A stretch of DNA of 11,661 nucleotides, taken from positions 1 through 11,661 of the forward strand of contig CAJTZB010000071.1 in assembly GCA_910583815.1 (NCBI GenBank), given 5' to 3'. This document shows, one piece after another, positions 1-7,746 of this stretch (position 1 is the first letter of the stretch; the number at the start of each line of letters is the position of its first letter). The notes under the pieces were generated by a model. The model was not told where the DNA came from. It worked only from the letters and a program-made list of their open reading frames with translations, and searched no databases. The position numbers and the translations under genes are program-made. This DNA is from an uncultured Lachnospiraceae bacterium. GTDB taxonomy: Bacteria; Bacillota; Clostridia; Lachnospirales; Lachnospiraceae.

Positions 1-265
1 TGCCACTGCTATCAGCTTTATGAAAAAGAATTTTTTCATTGTTTTTCACTCCAATCTCTGTTGTTACAATAGTCTGCTGCTTTGCGCAGCAAAAATTTCA
101 TTTCTCTGCTATTGTACCAGAAATTTATGTTCTATTTGTGATTTCCTTATAAAAAATTTCTGCAAGCAGAAATTACAAATCCGCTTCGCGGATTTGGGAA
201 TGCGCACGCCTGATGGCGCAGTGTCCTATAAGGTAAAAAAGAATGAAAAACATTCTTTTGACATC
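1..265. other. Non-coding stretch dense in short inverted repeats, downstream of pheA
   Basis: No convincing gene is seen here; the plus-strand open frames lack a ribosome binding site and family resemblance. The stretch holds a series of short, mostly perfect inverted repeats: 20-27 with 32-39, 75-80 with 86-91, 155-163 with 166-174, 176-184 with 188-196, and 201-205 with 216-220 (or 207-210 with 215-218). The last one, 237-245 with 251-259, is the likely pheA terminator and is listed separately. The hairpins differ in sequence, so they are not copies of one unit. They may be structured 3' RNA, protein-binding sites or remnants of small dispersed repeats; the sequence does not decide. Confidence 0.6.
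233..259 (-). terminator. AT-rich intrinsic terminator of pheA
   Basis: Read on the minus strand just past the pheA stop codon, AAAAGAATG (259-251) pairs with CATTCTTTT (245-237) around a TTTTT loop, and the T-run continues to 235. That gives a 9-bp stem with only three G-C pairs and a U-tract, a weak but typical low-GC terminator. It lies within 7 nt of the stop codon, which supports the role. Confidence 0.65.
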
Positions 266-1399
266 CTAATCTTTTGTCGCAACTGCTCCGAGCACTTTGC
301 ATCTGGATGCCTCTTGCCGGATGCCGTTTAGTGCATTTTTTACTGCTGCATCTGTCGGCTTGCCCTCAAAATCCACAAAAAAACGGTATTCAAACCGTCT
401 GCCCGGAATCGGCCTGGATTCAATTTTAGTCATATTCAAGCCATTGTACATCATGTGGCTGAGCATACGGTAAAGACTGCCTGATTCATGCGGAAGCTCA
501 AAGCAAATGCTCATCTTCCCAGCATTTTCAAGGCACATACGCTGTCTTGCAACAATGATAAAACGCGTAGAATTGACCTGTTCCGTGTTCATGCATTCCT
601 GCAAAACCTTCAGTCCATACAATGCCGCCGCACGCAGACTTGCAATGGCTGCATAAGAAGTATTCTTTGCTTCTTTTACCTTTTTGGCACATTCCGAAGT
701 ACTGGCACAGGCTTGCGGCTGAATCTCCGGGTGTTCTCCAAAAAAACGCCGGCACTGTCCAATTGCCTGCGGATGCGAATATACCTGTCTTATGCTATCT
801 AATGTGGCTCCTTCACAGGCAAGCAGTGCATGTTCAATTTTCACAATATGTTCTGCCACAATGTAGTTTTCATATTCCATCAACAGGTCATAGCTGTCCG
901 TAATTCCTCCGGTTGTCGTATTCTCAATTGGAAGCACGCCAAAATCTGCTCTGCCTTCCTGAACAGCTTCCATCACTTCTTTAAAGCTGCCTGCAGAAAA
1001 ACTCTCTACCTCACATCCAAAACAGTCTTCCATTGCCTGCTCAGAATAAGAACCCGCAGCTCCGAAAAAGCAGACTTTGACATCTTTCCCTTTTGGCAGA
1101 GCCTCATACCATTCAAATGGTTCAAACTCTTCGGAAAGCAGAGAATACTGATATTTTCTGCTAATAGACATAATTTGGGAAAACAGCTCTTTCACCGCAT
1201 GGCGGTTAAACTCAGTAGCTGCAAGCCCTGAAAGTACCCTCAGTTTTTCTGATTCTCTTTCTGGGTCAAATACTTTTTTCCCCACTGCCCTTTTATATTC
1301 TGCGACATCTCCGGCAATCCGCATACGTTCTTCAAACAATGTCACAATTTCCTTGTCAATCCGGTCAATGGAAGCCCTTGATTCTGCCAAATCAACCAT
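266..1399 (-). CDS. pheA: Bifunctional chorismate mutase / prephenate dehydratase (P-protein)
   Basis: Makes phenylpyruvate from chorismate by way of prephenate, the committed steps of phenylalanine synthesis, in the cytosol. An AroQ-type chorismate mutase domain covers about residues 1-85: R8, R25, K36, D45, R48 and E49 match the E. coli P-protein active-site residues with a constant offset of three, and Q84 sits near the position of Q88. The prephenate dehydratase domain spans about 107-285, with GSYSEQA at 116-122, PIENTTTG at 157-164, SHPQA at 208-212 and the catalytic TRF at 278-280. A C-terminal ACT domain (about 295-370) carries ESRP at 327-330, the Phe-binding element used for feedback inhibition. 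At 377 aa the length is normal for the fused protein. The ATG at 1399 has GGAGG (1406-1410) in front. It follows folT after a 181-bp hairpin-rich gap and ends at a terminator. No T-box or Phe-codon-rich leader peptide was seen upstream. Confidence 0.97.
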   Translation of the reverse strand: MVDLAESRASIDRIDKEIVTLFEERMRIAGDVAEYKRAVGKKVFDPERESEKLRVLSGLAATEFNRHAVKELFSQIMSISRKYQYSLLSEEFEPFEWYEALPKGKDVKVCFFGAAGSYSEQAMEDCFGCEVESFSAGSFKEVMEAVQEGRADFGVLPIENTTTGGITDSYDLLMEYENYIVAEHIVKIEHALLACEGATLDSIRQVYSHPQAIGQCRRFFGEHPEIQPQACASTSECAKKVKEAKNTSYAAIASLRAAALYGLKVLQECMNTEQVNSTRFIIVARQRMCLENAGKMSICFELPHESGSLYRMLSHMMYNGLNMTKIESRPIPGRRFEYRFFVDFEGKPTDAAVKNALNGIRQEASRCKVLGAVATKD

Positions 1400-1580
1400 G
1401 CCATTCCTCCATGTCAGAGCAGTTTACTGCGATGACACGCGATGAGAAATTCGCGTAGGCAATTTCTCATCTGCGATCAAGGCATATTTGAGGCTCCGAC
1501 TCAAATTGCCGATTGAAAAATAAGTTATCAAACTTATTTTTCAATCTAATCCTCTGTTTCAAAAATCTTTAATTTTCCGC
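1400..1580. repeat. Cluster of four inverted repeats between folT and pheA
   Basis: No gene is seen in this 181-bp gap. It holds four consecutive inverted repeats: a 12-bp palindrome at 1419-1430; GATGAGAAATT at 1441-1451 with its exact complement at 1461-1471; ATTTGAG at 1486-1492 with 1500-1506, extended by GGCA/TGCC at 1481-1484 and 1507-1510; and a perfect 16-bp stem 1511-1526 with 1531-1546 around a 4-nt loop. The 16-bp stem is AT-rich and its T-run lies inside the stem, so it might act as a weak terminator for folT in the minus direction, but it is not a classic one. No clear promoter for pheA was found here, so pheA may depend on readthrough from folT or on a poorly conserved promoter. 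Confidence 0.75.
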
Positions 1581-2222
1581 CTATCCTCTGAGCAGACGTT
1601 CCGGCTTTAATTTTCTTACCAAGTTAAGCACCAAGTATACAAGTACGCTGTTAATCGGCAGCATAATAAAGTTTTTCAATGCCCTTGCCGGAAGAAGCGC
1701 CAAAAATTTCGCAGCAAAAGCATGTGCCGTTCCTGCAGGATCTGCAAAAATTGCCCCTATGCTTTTTACAGATATTTGGAAACTAAGCCATGTTGTTGTC
1801 ATGCACAAATTTACAAAGACTGTCACGCAGAGCAACGTCAGCACTACACGAAGCGGTGTGATTTTTTCTCTCTTATAAAAGCTGTAGCCATAAATCATGC
1901 CTGCCACAACACAGTCCAAGGTATAGCCCGGAAAAAAAGCACCGCTTGGCTTTAAAAAGAAGCCAACCAAATCCGCCACGCCTCCTGCAATGCCCCCTGC
2001 CACCGGTCCGAACATCATGCAGAGAATGGAAGTCGGAAAAATCGAAAAACCAATTTTAATATGCTCTGTAATCCGAATCGTTGCTACAAAGCCAAGCGCA
2101 ATCCGGAGCGCAAGCAGCATCCCAATCATCGTCAGGGAGCGCAGGTTATGTAACTCTCTTGCCGATGCCACAAAACGATTTGGACCCTTTTCTTTTTCCG
2201 TTCCTTTTTTCATAAAACTCAT
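1581..2222 (-). CDS. folT: Folate ECF transporter, substrate-binding S component
   Basis: Membrane S component that binds folate and docks on a shared energy-coupling module (EcfT plus two ATPases, not in this window) for uptake. The protein is 213 aa with a charged N-terminus of about 25 residues followed by about six hydrophobic segments. The core stretch IKIGFSIFPT, then MFGPVAGGIAGGVADLVGF and FFPGYTLD, follows the FolT-type ECF pattern in which GPVxGGxxGGxxDxxG forms the middle helices. The ATG at 2222 is chosen because AGGAGG (2230-2235) lies 7 nt upstream; the longer open frame to 2381 would run through the terminator and riboswitch and is rejected. A THF riboswitch in its leader supports folate as substrate independently of the protein match. 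It is transcribed from its own promoter, not simply as the tail of the MATE genes. Confidence 0.92.
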   Translation of the reverse strand: MSFMKKGTEKEKGPNRFVASARELHNLRSLTMIGMLLALRIALGFVATIRITEHIKIGFSIFPTSILCMMFGPVAGGIAGGVADLVGFFLKPSGAFFPGYTLDCVVAGMIYGYSFYKREKITPLRVVLTLLCVTVFVNLCMTTTWLSFQISVKSIGAIFADPAGTAHAFAAKFLALLPARALKNFIMLPINSVLVYLVLNLVRKLKPERLLRG

Positions 2223-2252
2223 AAAAGCACCTCCTATTAAAATAAATCCTGT

Positions 2253-2289
2253 AAAGAAAAAAATCGTCGTACAAAATATGCTACGACAA
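2253..2289 (-). terminator. Intrinsic terminator controlled by the THF riboswitch
   Basis: On the minus strand TTGTCGTA (2289-2282) pairs with TACGACGA (2271-2264) over 8 bp, one of them a wobble pair, around a 10-nt loop. A run of seven T's follows directly (2263-2257). It sits between the riboswitch and the folT ribosome binding site. GTAGCA at 2284-2279, which includes part of the 5' arm, is complementary to TGCTAC at 2322-2317 in the riboswitch P1 3' strand. The two structures should therefore compete: ligand-stabilised P1 frees the terminator and shuts off folT. Confidence 0.85.
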
Positions 2290-2318
2290 CAGGAAAAAGA
2301 CAGGAGATGCCTATTGGT

Positions 2319-2432
2319 AGCAGCGGGATGCGGAATTCTGACGCAAAGCAATGCTACGTTCTGCACCGCCTTTTCGTCCATCCGGCAACTCCCCGTCCGG
2401 ATGGCCCTTAACGCCCAAATTCCTACTCTGCT
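2319..2432 (-). promoter_or_regulatory. Tetrahydrofolate (THF) riboswitch
   Basis: Read on the minus strand, the leader holds the conserved THF aptamer pieces in order: AGCAGAGUAGG (5' strand of P1/P2), GCGUUAAG, an 8-bp hairpin CCAUCCGG/CCGGAUGG, ACGAAAAG, and finally CCGCAUCCCGCUGCU. P1 is AGCAG (2432-2428) with CUGCU (2323-2319), and GGAAUU/AAUUCC forms the next helix. The element lies about 26 nt after the predicted transcript start and 30 nt before a terminator, ahead of a folate S component. This is the known THF riboswitch-folT arrangement in Clostridia. The assignment rests on recalled consensus and hand pairing. Confidence 0.93.
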
Positions 2433-2464
2433 CTATTTTGTTCAACGTATTAATTACGTCTGCT

Positions 2465-2493
2465 ATATTATCACACCTGATAACAGATTTCAA
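2465..2493 (-). promoter_or_regulatory. Promoter of folT
   Basis: A minus-strand sigma-A type promoter: -35 TTGAAA (2493-2488), 17-bp spacer, -10 TAATAT (2470-2465). The TGA just before the -10 gives a TGn extended -10. Transcription should start near 2458, about 26 nt before the riboswitch. Confidence 0.85.
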
Positions 2494-2522
2494 GATTTAT
2501 ATTGCTGCATATTCCTCAGCCA

Positions 2523-3917
2523 CTATTGCGCCGCTGAATTTTGCGACAGTGCAAACGAATGTTTCCGATAGCCCCCTCTTGCAAAACGGATGGTAAAGCA
2601 CAGGCTTCTGAATCCCCAGTCAATCATCATTGCAAGCCATACACCAAGCACTCCAAGAGCGAAATATCTGGCAAGCACATGGCTGAACATAATACGGAAT
2701 GTCCACATCGAAAACATGGAGATAATCATTGTAAACTTTACGTCATTTGCTGCACGGAGTGCATTCGGAAGCACAAAGGACGCCGGCCAGATAAGCATAC
2801 AGAATGCACCGTGGCAGATCATCAGCTGCTTGGCAAGCGCCGCCGTATCAGGCTCCAAATGATATAGCCATACAATTCCGTTCAGTCCAAACAGAATAAA
2901 GATGTTAAGCACAATCATTGCTCCATAGGCAATAAACATTAGTTTCTTTGTATAGTAGCGCATCTGCCTTTCGTCATTTGCACCAACGCACTGCCCAACA
3001 ATTGTAATCATTGCAAGCCCCATTGCATTGCCTGGAATCACTTCCATGCTCGCAATCGTATTCGCCACTGCATTTGCGGCAATTGCCATTGTTCCGAAAC
3101 TTGCAGTCAGTCCCTGTACCAACAGCTTGCCAATCTGGAACACGCTGTTTTCAAGTCCGTTCGGCACACCAATACGCAGAATTCTCTGAATCATTTTGGG
3201 TTCAAATCCAAAGCGGAAGTGCCTGTCAATATGAATCGGATTCGACTGCTTTCTTATCAGGAACAGCATAATAACTGCAGCAACTGCCCTTGAAATCAAT
3301 GTCGCCGTTGCTACTCCTTCCACGCTCCAATGAAGCACAAACAGGAAAATAGCATTTCCTGTCACATTGACAGCATTCATAACCAATGATACATACATGG
3401 AAATACGCGAATTTCCCATTGCACGGAACAACGCCGCTCCCGCATTATATAATGCCAAAAATGGGAACGAGACTGCAGATATATAGAAATATGTTCTGGC
3501 ATAACCCATAACATCTGCATCAACGGTTCCATAGATAAGCGCAAGCAGCTGCTTGTTGAATACAAGCGATATAACCATCAGGACAAGAGAAAGCAGCCCA
3601 ACGGAAACATACAGCTGGTTTGCCGCGCGGCTTGCATTCTCTGGCTCTTTATGCCCGATAAACTGCGCAGCCACTACGGCACCTCCGGTTGCCAGCGCAC
3701 CAAAAAGCCCAATCAGCAGAACAGCAATCGTGTCTACGATAGACACACCGGACACTGCTGCCTCACCTCTTGTTGAAATCATCATGGTGTCCGCCATGCC
3801 GACCGTAACTGCCAATGTCTGTTCAATCACAAGCGGCACAATTAATCTTTTTAAATCACGCCCGGAAAACAATGTTCCGATACGCTCCTTCGGTTCTTTT
3901 TTCAACTCTATAACCAT
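2523..3917 (-). CDS. MATE family efflux transporter (second of two)
   Basis: Multidrug and toxic compound extrusion antiporter of the inner membrane, expected to export cationic or amphipathic compounds using Na+ or H+. It is about 464 aa with roughly 12 hydrophobic segments in two similar halves. The N-terminal stretch LIVPLVIEQTLAVTVGMADT is the usual MATE first helix, with the helix-1 Pro and the following Asp. The substrate cannot be told from sequence. Two starts are possible. The ATG at 3917 has AGAAGGGG in front, but the spacing is short. A GTG at 3989 overlaps the stop of the upstream MATE gene and would add 24 residues that do not look like a MATE N-terminus; I prefer 3917. The gene is co-directional and nearly contiguous with the other MATE, but the two are quite different in sequence, so they are not a recent tandem copy. 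Confidence 0.93.
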   Translation of the reverse strand: MVIELKKEPKERIGTLFSGRDLKRLIVPLVIEQTLAVTVGMADTMMISTRGEAAVSGVSIVDTIAVLLIGLFGALATGGAVVAAQFIGHKEPENASRAANQLYVSVGLLSLVLMVISLVFNKQLLALIYGTVDADVMGYARTYFYISAVSFPFLALYNAGAALFRAMGNSRISMYVSLVMNAVNVTGNAIFLFVLHWSVEGVATATLISRAVAAVIMLFLIRKQSNPIHIDRHFRFGFEPKMIQRILRIGVPNGLENSVFQIGKLLVQGLTASFGTMAIAANAVANTIASMEVIPGNAMGLAMITIVGQCVGANDERQMRYYTKKLMFIAYGAMIVLNIFILFGLNGIVWLYHLEPDTAALAKQLMICHGAFCMLIWPASFVLPNALRAANDVKFTMIISMFSMWTFRIMFSHVLARYFALGVLGVWLAMMIDWGFRSLCFTIRFARGGYRKHSFALSQNSAAQ

Positions 3918-3985
3918 GCCCCTTCTAAAAATCTGCCTTTTTGGATAAAGCGGATGAAATCCAATTTCTATAAAACAGATTTTTT

Positions 3986-5341
3986 TCACCTATGCTTTTC
4001 ATAATAATGCGTCCAATCAGACTTTAACAAAAAAACGAGAAATACAATGCTGCTAAGCGACCAAGTCAAAGGATATGCAAAAGAAATTGTCTGAAACTCC
4101 GGTATCAGCTTGACCGCCTGTGTCACATAAGTGACACGGACGCCACACCAAAACAAAAGCATCGTAATCATTGGCACAATCGATTTTCCGCATCCACGAA
4201 GCACGCCTGCTGCACAGTGGGAAAAAGCAAGCAGGAAGAAAAACAGCGATACTGTTTTTGCCTGTATCTCGCCAAACGCAACTGCCTCCGGGGTATCTAC
4301 AAACAGCCGCAATGCATACGGCGCTCCGGCAAAAAACAGCAGCCCGAACAGTTCTGCCATAACAACACCGGACAGAATACCAAACAATGCACCCTTCTTC
4401 GCGCGTTCATATTTCCTTGCCCCAAGATTCTGGCTGATAAACGTTGGCAGCGTCATGGACATACTGGTAATTGGCAGGAACACAAATCCTTCAATTTTTG
4501 CATAAGCACCATAACCGGACATTGCGTAGGAACCAAACAGATTGATATTTGTCTGCACAACCATGTTCCCAATGCTGATAACCGAATTTTGGATACCGGT
4601 CGGAAGGCCTTGGCGGATAACTTCTCCCATAATTCCTTTATGCCACTTCAGTTTCCTAAAATCAAGATGCATATACCCTGTGCTTTTGCACATCCGGAAT
4701 ATACAAAGCAATGTGCTTAAACCTTGTGCAATCACTGTAGCGATTGCTGCTCCGCCTACTCCCCAGTGGAAAACAGCAACAAACAGCAAGTCTAACACTA
4801 CGTTCAGTATTGACGAAAAAATCAAGTAATATAACGGATGCATGCTGTCGCCAAGGGCGCGCATAATAGACATACAGATATTATACAGTATGACTGTAGC
4901 TACCCCTGCGAAATAAATCCTAAAATACGTCAAAGATTCTGGCAGCACGCTTGGCGGCGTTTTCATCCACACCAACAGCTGCGGCACAAAAAGCAAGCCG
5001 ACTATTGTGGAAAGCACTGAGGCAATCAGGCCAAACAGTACATTTGTATGGACCGAGCGCTCCACATATTCTTTATTCCCTGCACCAAAATATCTGGAAA
5101 TCACTACTCCTCCGCCGATACCAATTCCGTTGAAAAAGCCGACAATTAAAAACGTAAGACTTCCTGCAGAACTGACAGCCGCAAATGCGTCATTGTCTGC
5201 AAAGTTTCCGACCACCCACGCATCTGCTAAATTATAAAGCTGCTGCAGCAGCTGCCCCAAAAACATGGGAATTGCAAAGGAAAACATTCCCTTTGCAATA
5301 GACCCCTCCATCAGATTAACTTCATTTTTTGCCCTTCCCAT
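3986..5341 (-). CDS. MATE family efflux transporter (first of two)
   Basis: About 451-aa membrane antiporter with about 12 hydrophobic segments. The start of the membrane domain, MFSFAIPMFLGQLLQQLYNLAD followed by WVVGNF, is a typical MATE N-terminal helix, with the QQLYN..D motif common in Clostridia homologues. The expected role is efflux of drugs or metabolites driven by Na+ or H+; the substrate is unknown. The ATG at 5341 has GTGGA about 8 nt upstream; a GTG at 5353 is in frame but lacks a spaced ribosome binding site. The gene follows the DUF3592-like gene by 65 bp with no clear terminator between, and the next MATE begins within or just after its stop codon. This suggests it belongs to the export operon. 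Confidence 0.94.
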   Translation of the reverse strand: MGRAKNEVNLMEGSIAKGMFSFAIPMFLGQLLQQLYNLADAWVVGNFADNDAFAAVSSAGSLTFLIVGFFNGIGIGGGVVISRYFGAGNKEYVERSVHTNVLFGLIASVLSTIVGLLFVPQLLVWMKTPPSVLPESLTYFRIYFAGVATVILYNICMSIMRALGDSMHPLYYLIFSSILNVVLDLLFVAVFHWGVGGAAIATVIAQGLSTLLCIFRMCKSTGYMHLDFRKLKWHKGIMGEVIRQGLPTGIQNSVISIGNMVVQTNINLFGSYAMSGYGAYAKIEGFVFLPITSMSMTLPTFISQNLGARKYERAKKGALFGILSGVVMAELFGLLFFAGAPYALRLFVDTPEAVAFGEIQAKTVSLFFFLLAFSHCAAGVLRGCGKSIVPMITMLLFWCGVRVTYVTQAVKLIPEFQTISFAYPLTWSLSSIVFLVFLLKSDWTHYYEKHR

Positions 5342-5406
5342 GCTTTTTTCCACACTTCCATTGATAGGATGCTGTTCCCATGCATCCTCTGCACTCTATG
5401 TATTAT

Positions 5407-5898
5407 TTATTGGTTCCTTGTATTTTCTGCATTTGCAGCTGCCGCAGCTTTTGCAGCCTCCTGCTTTGCTTTCTTTTTCCTATCGGAATCCTTTGCAAGA
5501 AGCATCAGCGAAGCAAAAAACAATCCAAAAGACCCAAACAGCCCGACAAAGTATGCGATACCGAAAGGTGAAGAAGTCCTGACACCTTCTATATTTGCAT
5601 ACATTTTGCCGTACGCCAAATAAGCAGTCACCGTTGCACCCTTACGATAGGAATATGAATTGTGGGCATTTTTTAAGTCGTACTCCTTTCCCTCATAAAG
5701 AACCTTAATCTCATATGTCGTCTGATAAGATGAGGAGTACTTTGTCTTTACTTTCGTCTGCTTTGTTTCAGAACTGAGTACCTGAACCTTGACTTCCTCG
5801 TAGCTAAGTTCGGCATTGTCCATCTTCGTCCTAAGGAACACGGTTGCAATAATAAAAACTACTGTCAGTACTCCACAAATTGCTGCTGCTTTTTTCAT
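5407..5898 (-). CDS. Small two-TM membrane protein, DUF3592-like
   Basis: A 163-aa protein of unknown function. A hydrophobic helix at about residues 5-22 is followed by a predicted extracytoplasmic beta-rich domain (about 25-108), rich in Tyr, Ser and Lys, with paired features such as YSSSYQTTYEIKVLYEGKEY. A second helix (about 112-135) follows, then a charged, Ala-rich cytoplasmic tail. TM, small beta domain, TM is the DUF3592 pattern; the family call is by layout, not by search. The ATG at 5898 has AAGGAGAG about 9 nt upstream. It sits between the ABC pair and the MATE pair, so a helper role in export is conceivable but not shown. The 75-bp gap in front of it carries several TGTCAC-type repeats. 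Confidence 0.8.
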   Translation of the reverse strand: MKKAAAICGVLTVVFIIATVFLRTKMDNAELSYEEVKVQVLSSETKQTKVKTKYSSSYQTTYEIKVLYEGKEYDLKNAHNSYSYRKGATVTAYLAYGKMYANIEGVRTSSPFGIAYFVGLFGSFGLFFASLMLLAKDSDRKKKAKQEAAKAAAAANAENTRNQ

Positions 5899-5933
5899 AA
5901 CTTTTTCTCTCCTTTTCTGCTACAAAATTTGTC

Positions 5934-5972
5934 TTGTCACGAAATAAATTTTGCTGTGACATTTATGTCACA
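5934..5972. repeat. Cluster of TGTCAC/GTGACA repeats with an 18-bp palindrome
   Basis: Between the second ABC gene and the DUF3592-like gene lie TTGTCAC (5934-5940) and a perfect 18-bp palindrome made of TGTGACAT (5955-5962), TT and ATGTCACA (5965-5972). An 8-bp inverted repeat, CAAAATTT (5923-5930) with AAATTTTG (5946-5953), overlaps the group. It could be an operator for the downstream genes or alternative RNA hairpins. No U-tract follows, so it is not a standard terminator. The half-site spacing (8 nt between TGTGA and TCACA) does not fit the classic CRP site. Confidence 0.5.
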
Positions 5973-5973
5973 T

Positions 5974-7746
5974 TTATTCGCTGGTCAGCTGAGATGTATA
6001 CAGCTGATAATACAACCCCTTCTGTTCCATCAGTTCTTCATGATTTCCGCTTTCTGCAATTTTTCCATCACTGATATACATAATGCGGCTGCAGCCTTTA
6101 ATAGTAGAAATACGGTGCGCCACAATAAAAGAGGTTCTGTTTTTTAATAACTGCTTGATGCCTTCCTGCACCAAAAGCTCCGTATTGGTATCAATAGAGG
6201 AGGTTGCTTCGTCCAGAATCAAAATCCTTGGGTCACTCAGCAGTGTCCTTGCAAAAGAAAGCAGCTGCCGCTGTCCCACAGAAAGCATATCCCCTCGTTC
6301 GTTGACTTTTGTCTGGTAACCGTTTGGCAGCTTTCTGATAAATTCATCTGCATATACCTGCTTTGCTGCCGCAATACATTCTTCATCCGTGGCATCCAAT
6401 CTGCCATAGCGGATATTTTCCATAATTGTGCCAGAAAATATAAATGTATCCTGAAGCATAATTCCCATCTGGCTACGGATAGAACGAAGCGTTGCCTTTG
6501 CAATGTCGTGTCCGTCAATCAGCACTTGTCCGCTCTTAATATTATAAAAACGTGACACTAAATTGACAATCGTTGATTTTCCCGCACCGGTTGGCCCAAC
6601 AAGGGCAATGCTCTCTCCTGCTGCTGCATGGAAACTGACATCCTTTAAAATCGGGCGGTCTTTTTCATATTCAAATATAACATGCTCAAACCTTACGTCG
6701 CCCTGAATCGGCGGAAGCTCCTCTGCATCTGGCTCGTCTGTTACCGTAACTGGTTCATCCATCAGCTGGAAAATTCGTTCCAGGTAAGAAATTGTATTAA
6801 TCAGCTGGTTATAGTTACTGCTGATATTCTGAATCGGCTGCCAAAAACGGCTCGCATAGTTTGTCATTGCAATAATCACACCAACTTGCAGGCTCTCTCT
6901 GAAATAGAAAATACCTATAATATACAAAGCATACGTCGTAATCTTTGTCAGAACCAACGTAATCGGCCAAATGCTGTGGTTGACCGTAACTGCTTTCATA
7001 AATGACTTCTTGGCTTCCAAAGAAAGCTCCTGATTGATGCCGCTATTGTATTCTTCTCTGGCAAAGCTTTGCGTTACTCTCTCGCCATTGATGCTCTCTG
7101 CAAGATATGCCGTATAGTTTGACTGCTTATTCGCCTGTGCCTGCCATGCTTTTCTCTGCACTTTCTTAATAGAAAACAGATAGACGGCAAATACCGGAAT
7201 CCCGGAAAATACTACAAGTGAGAGCCCCGGATGCAGATACAGCATAAATCCGGCAATTAAAAACAGGCTCAAAAATTCTAACACCATGCTAATCATTCCA
7301 TTGGTCAAAAAGTCGGAAACCGAATTGACATAGTTGATTACACGGACCAGAATCTTTCCATGCGGCCTGCTGTCAAAATAATCAAACGGAAGCTCCTGCA
7401 GATGCACAAACAAGTCCCGGCGTATATCCCGGATAATTGCCTGGCCTGCCTTTGCCATAGCACGAGACCTCATCTTATTGCAGACTGCCTGAACGATTAC
7501 CGTACAGATAATCGCAATACCTGCAACGATTAAAGACTTTACCGCTTTGTTCGGAATGTATTCGTCAATGGCGTTCTGTGTAAATAACGGAAGCAAAAGC
7601 CCACATATAATTGACACCATGCTGAAACAGAATGCTGCTGCAAACAGCTGCTTGTAACGCTTCATATACACCATGCTGCGCATCAGCTGGGAGGCGTCAA
7701 ATTTGGATTCCAGTGTCTCATCTACATTATATTTATTTCTTGCCAT
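5974..7746 (-). CDS. ABC exporter half-transporter, catalytic subunit of a heterodimer (BmrD/LmrD/TM288-like)
   Basis: A 590-aa half-transporter with an N-terminal six-helix exporter domain (about residues 30-320) and a C-terminal ATPase domain (about 345-590). Visible motifs are the A-loop Y360, Walker A GPTGAGKST at 384-392, Q-loop Q432, Walker B ILILDEATSS at 508-517 with catalytic E513, D-loop at 518-519 and H-loop H544. The ABC signature is LSVGQ at 488-492 instead of LSGGQ. With its partner this gives one working ATP site (its own Walker motifs plus the partner's LSGGQ) and one degenerate site. The heterodimer is expected to export hydrophobic drugs, lipids or peptides. The start ATG shares one base with the stop of the upstream ABC gene (TGATG), and AGGAGG lies inside that gene's 3' end, so the two are translationally coupled. 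Confidence 0.95.
   Translation of the reverse strand: MARNKYNVDETLESKFDASQLMRSMVYMKRYKQLFAAAFCFSMVSIICGLLLPLFTQNAIDEYIPNKAVKSLIVAGIAIICTVIVQAVCNKMRSRAMAKAGQAIIRDIRRDLFVHLQELPFDYFDSRPHGKILVRVINYVNSVSDFLTNGMISMVLEFLSLFLIAGFMLYLHPGLSLVVFSGIPVFAVYLFSIKKVQRKAWQAQANKQSNYTAYLAESINGERVTQSFAREEYNSGINQELSLEAKKSFMKAVTVNHSIWPITLVLTKITTYALYIIGIFYFRESLQVGVIIAMTNYASRFWQPIQNISSNYNQLINTISYLERIFQLMDEPVTVTDEPDAEELPPIQGDVRFEHVIFEYEKDRPILKDVSFHAAAGESIALVGPTGAGKSTIVNLVSRFYNIKSGQVLIDGHDIAKATLRSIRSQMGIMLQDTFIFSGTIMENIRYGRLDATDEECIAAAKQVYADEFIRKLPNGYQTKVNERGDMLSVGQRQLLSFARTLLSDPRILILDEATSSIDTNTELLVQEGIKQLLKNRTSFIVAHRISTIKGCSRIMYISDGKIAESGNHEELMEQKGLYYQLYTSQLTSE

Noticed and set aside
488..1231. Several plus-strand open frames opposite pheA
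   Set aside because: They are antisense shadows of a well-supported gene, with no ribosome binding site and no family-like sequence.
1400..1580. T-box or Phe attenuator leader for pheA
   Set aside because: No T-box sequence (TGGNACCGCG-like) and no Phe-codon-rich short open frame were seen.
2223..2381. 53-residue N-terminal extension of folT
   Set aside because: It would be translated through the terminator and riboswitch, and the ATG at 2222 has a perfectly placed AGGAGG.
2523..5341. Recent tandem duplication of the MATE gene
   Set aside because: The two proteins share family motifs but differ throughout by eye, including the first helices, so they are distinct MATE subtypes.
5367..5387. 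Terminator between the DUF3592-like gene and the first MATE
   Set aside because: A 6-bp GGATGC/GCATCC stem is present, but no T-tract follows on the minus strand.
5955..5972. CRP or Rex binding site
   Set aside because: The spacing between TGTGA and TCACA is 8 nt instead of 6, and the location after a stop codon is unusual; kept only as an unassigned palindrome.
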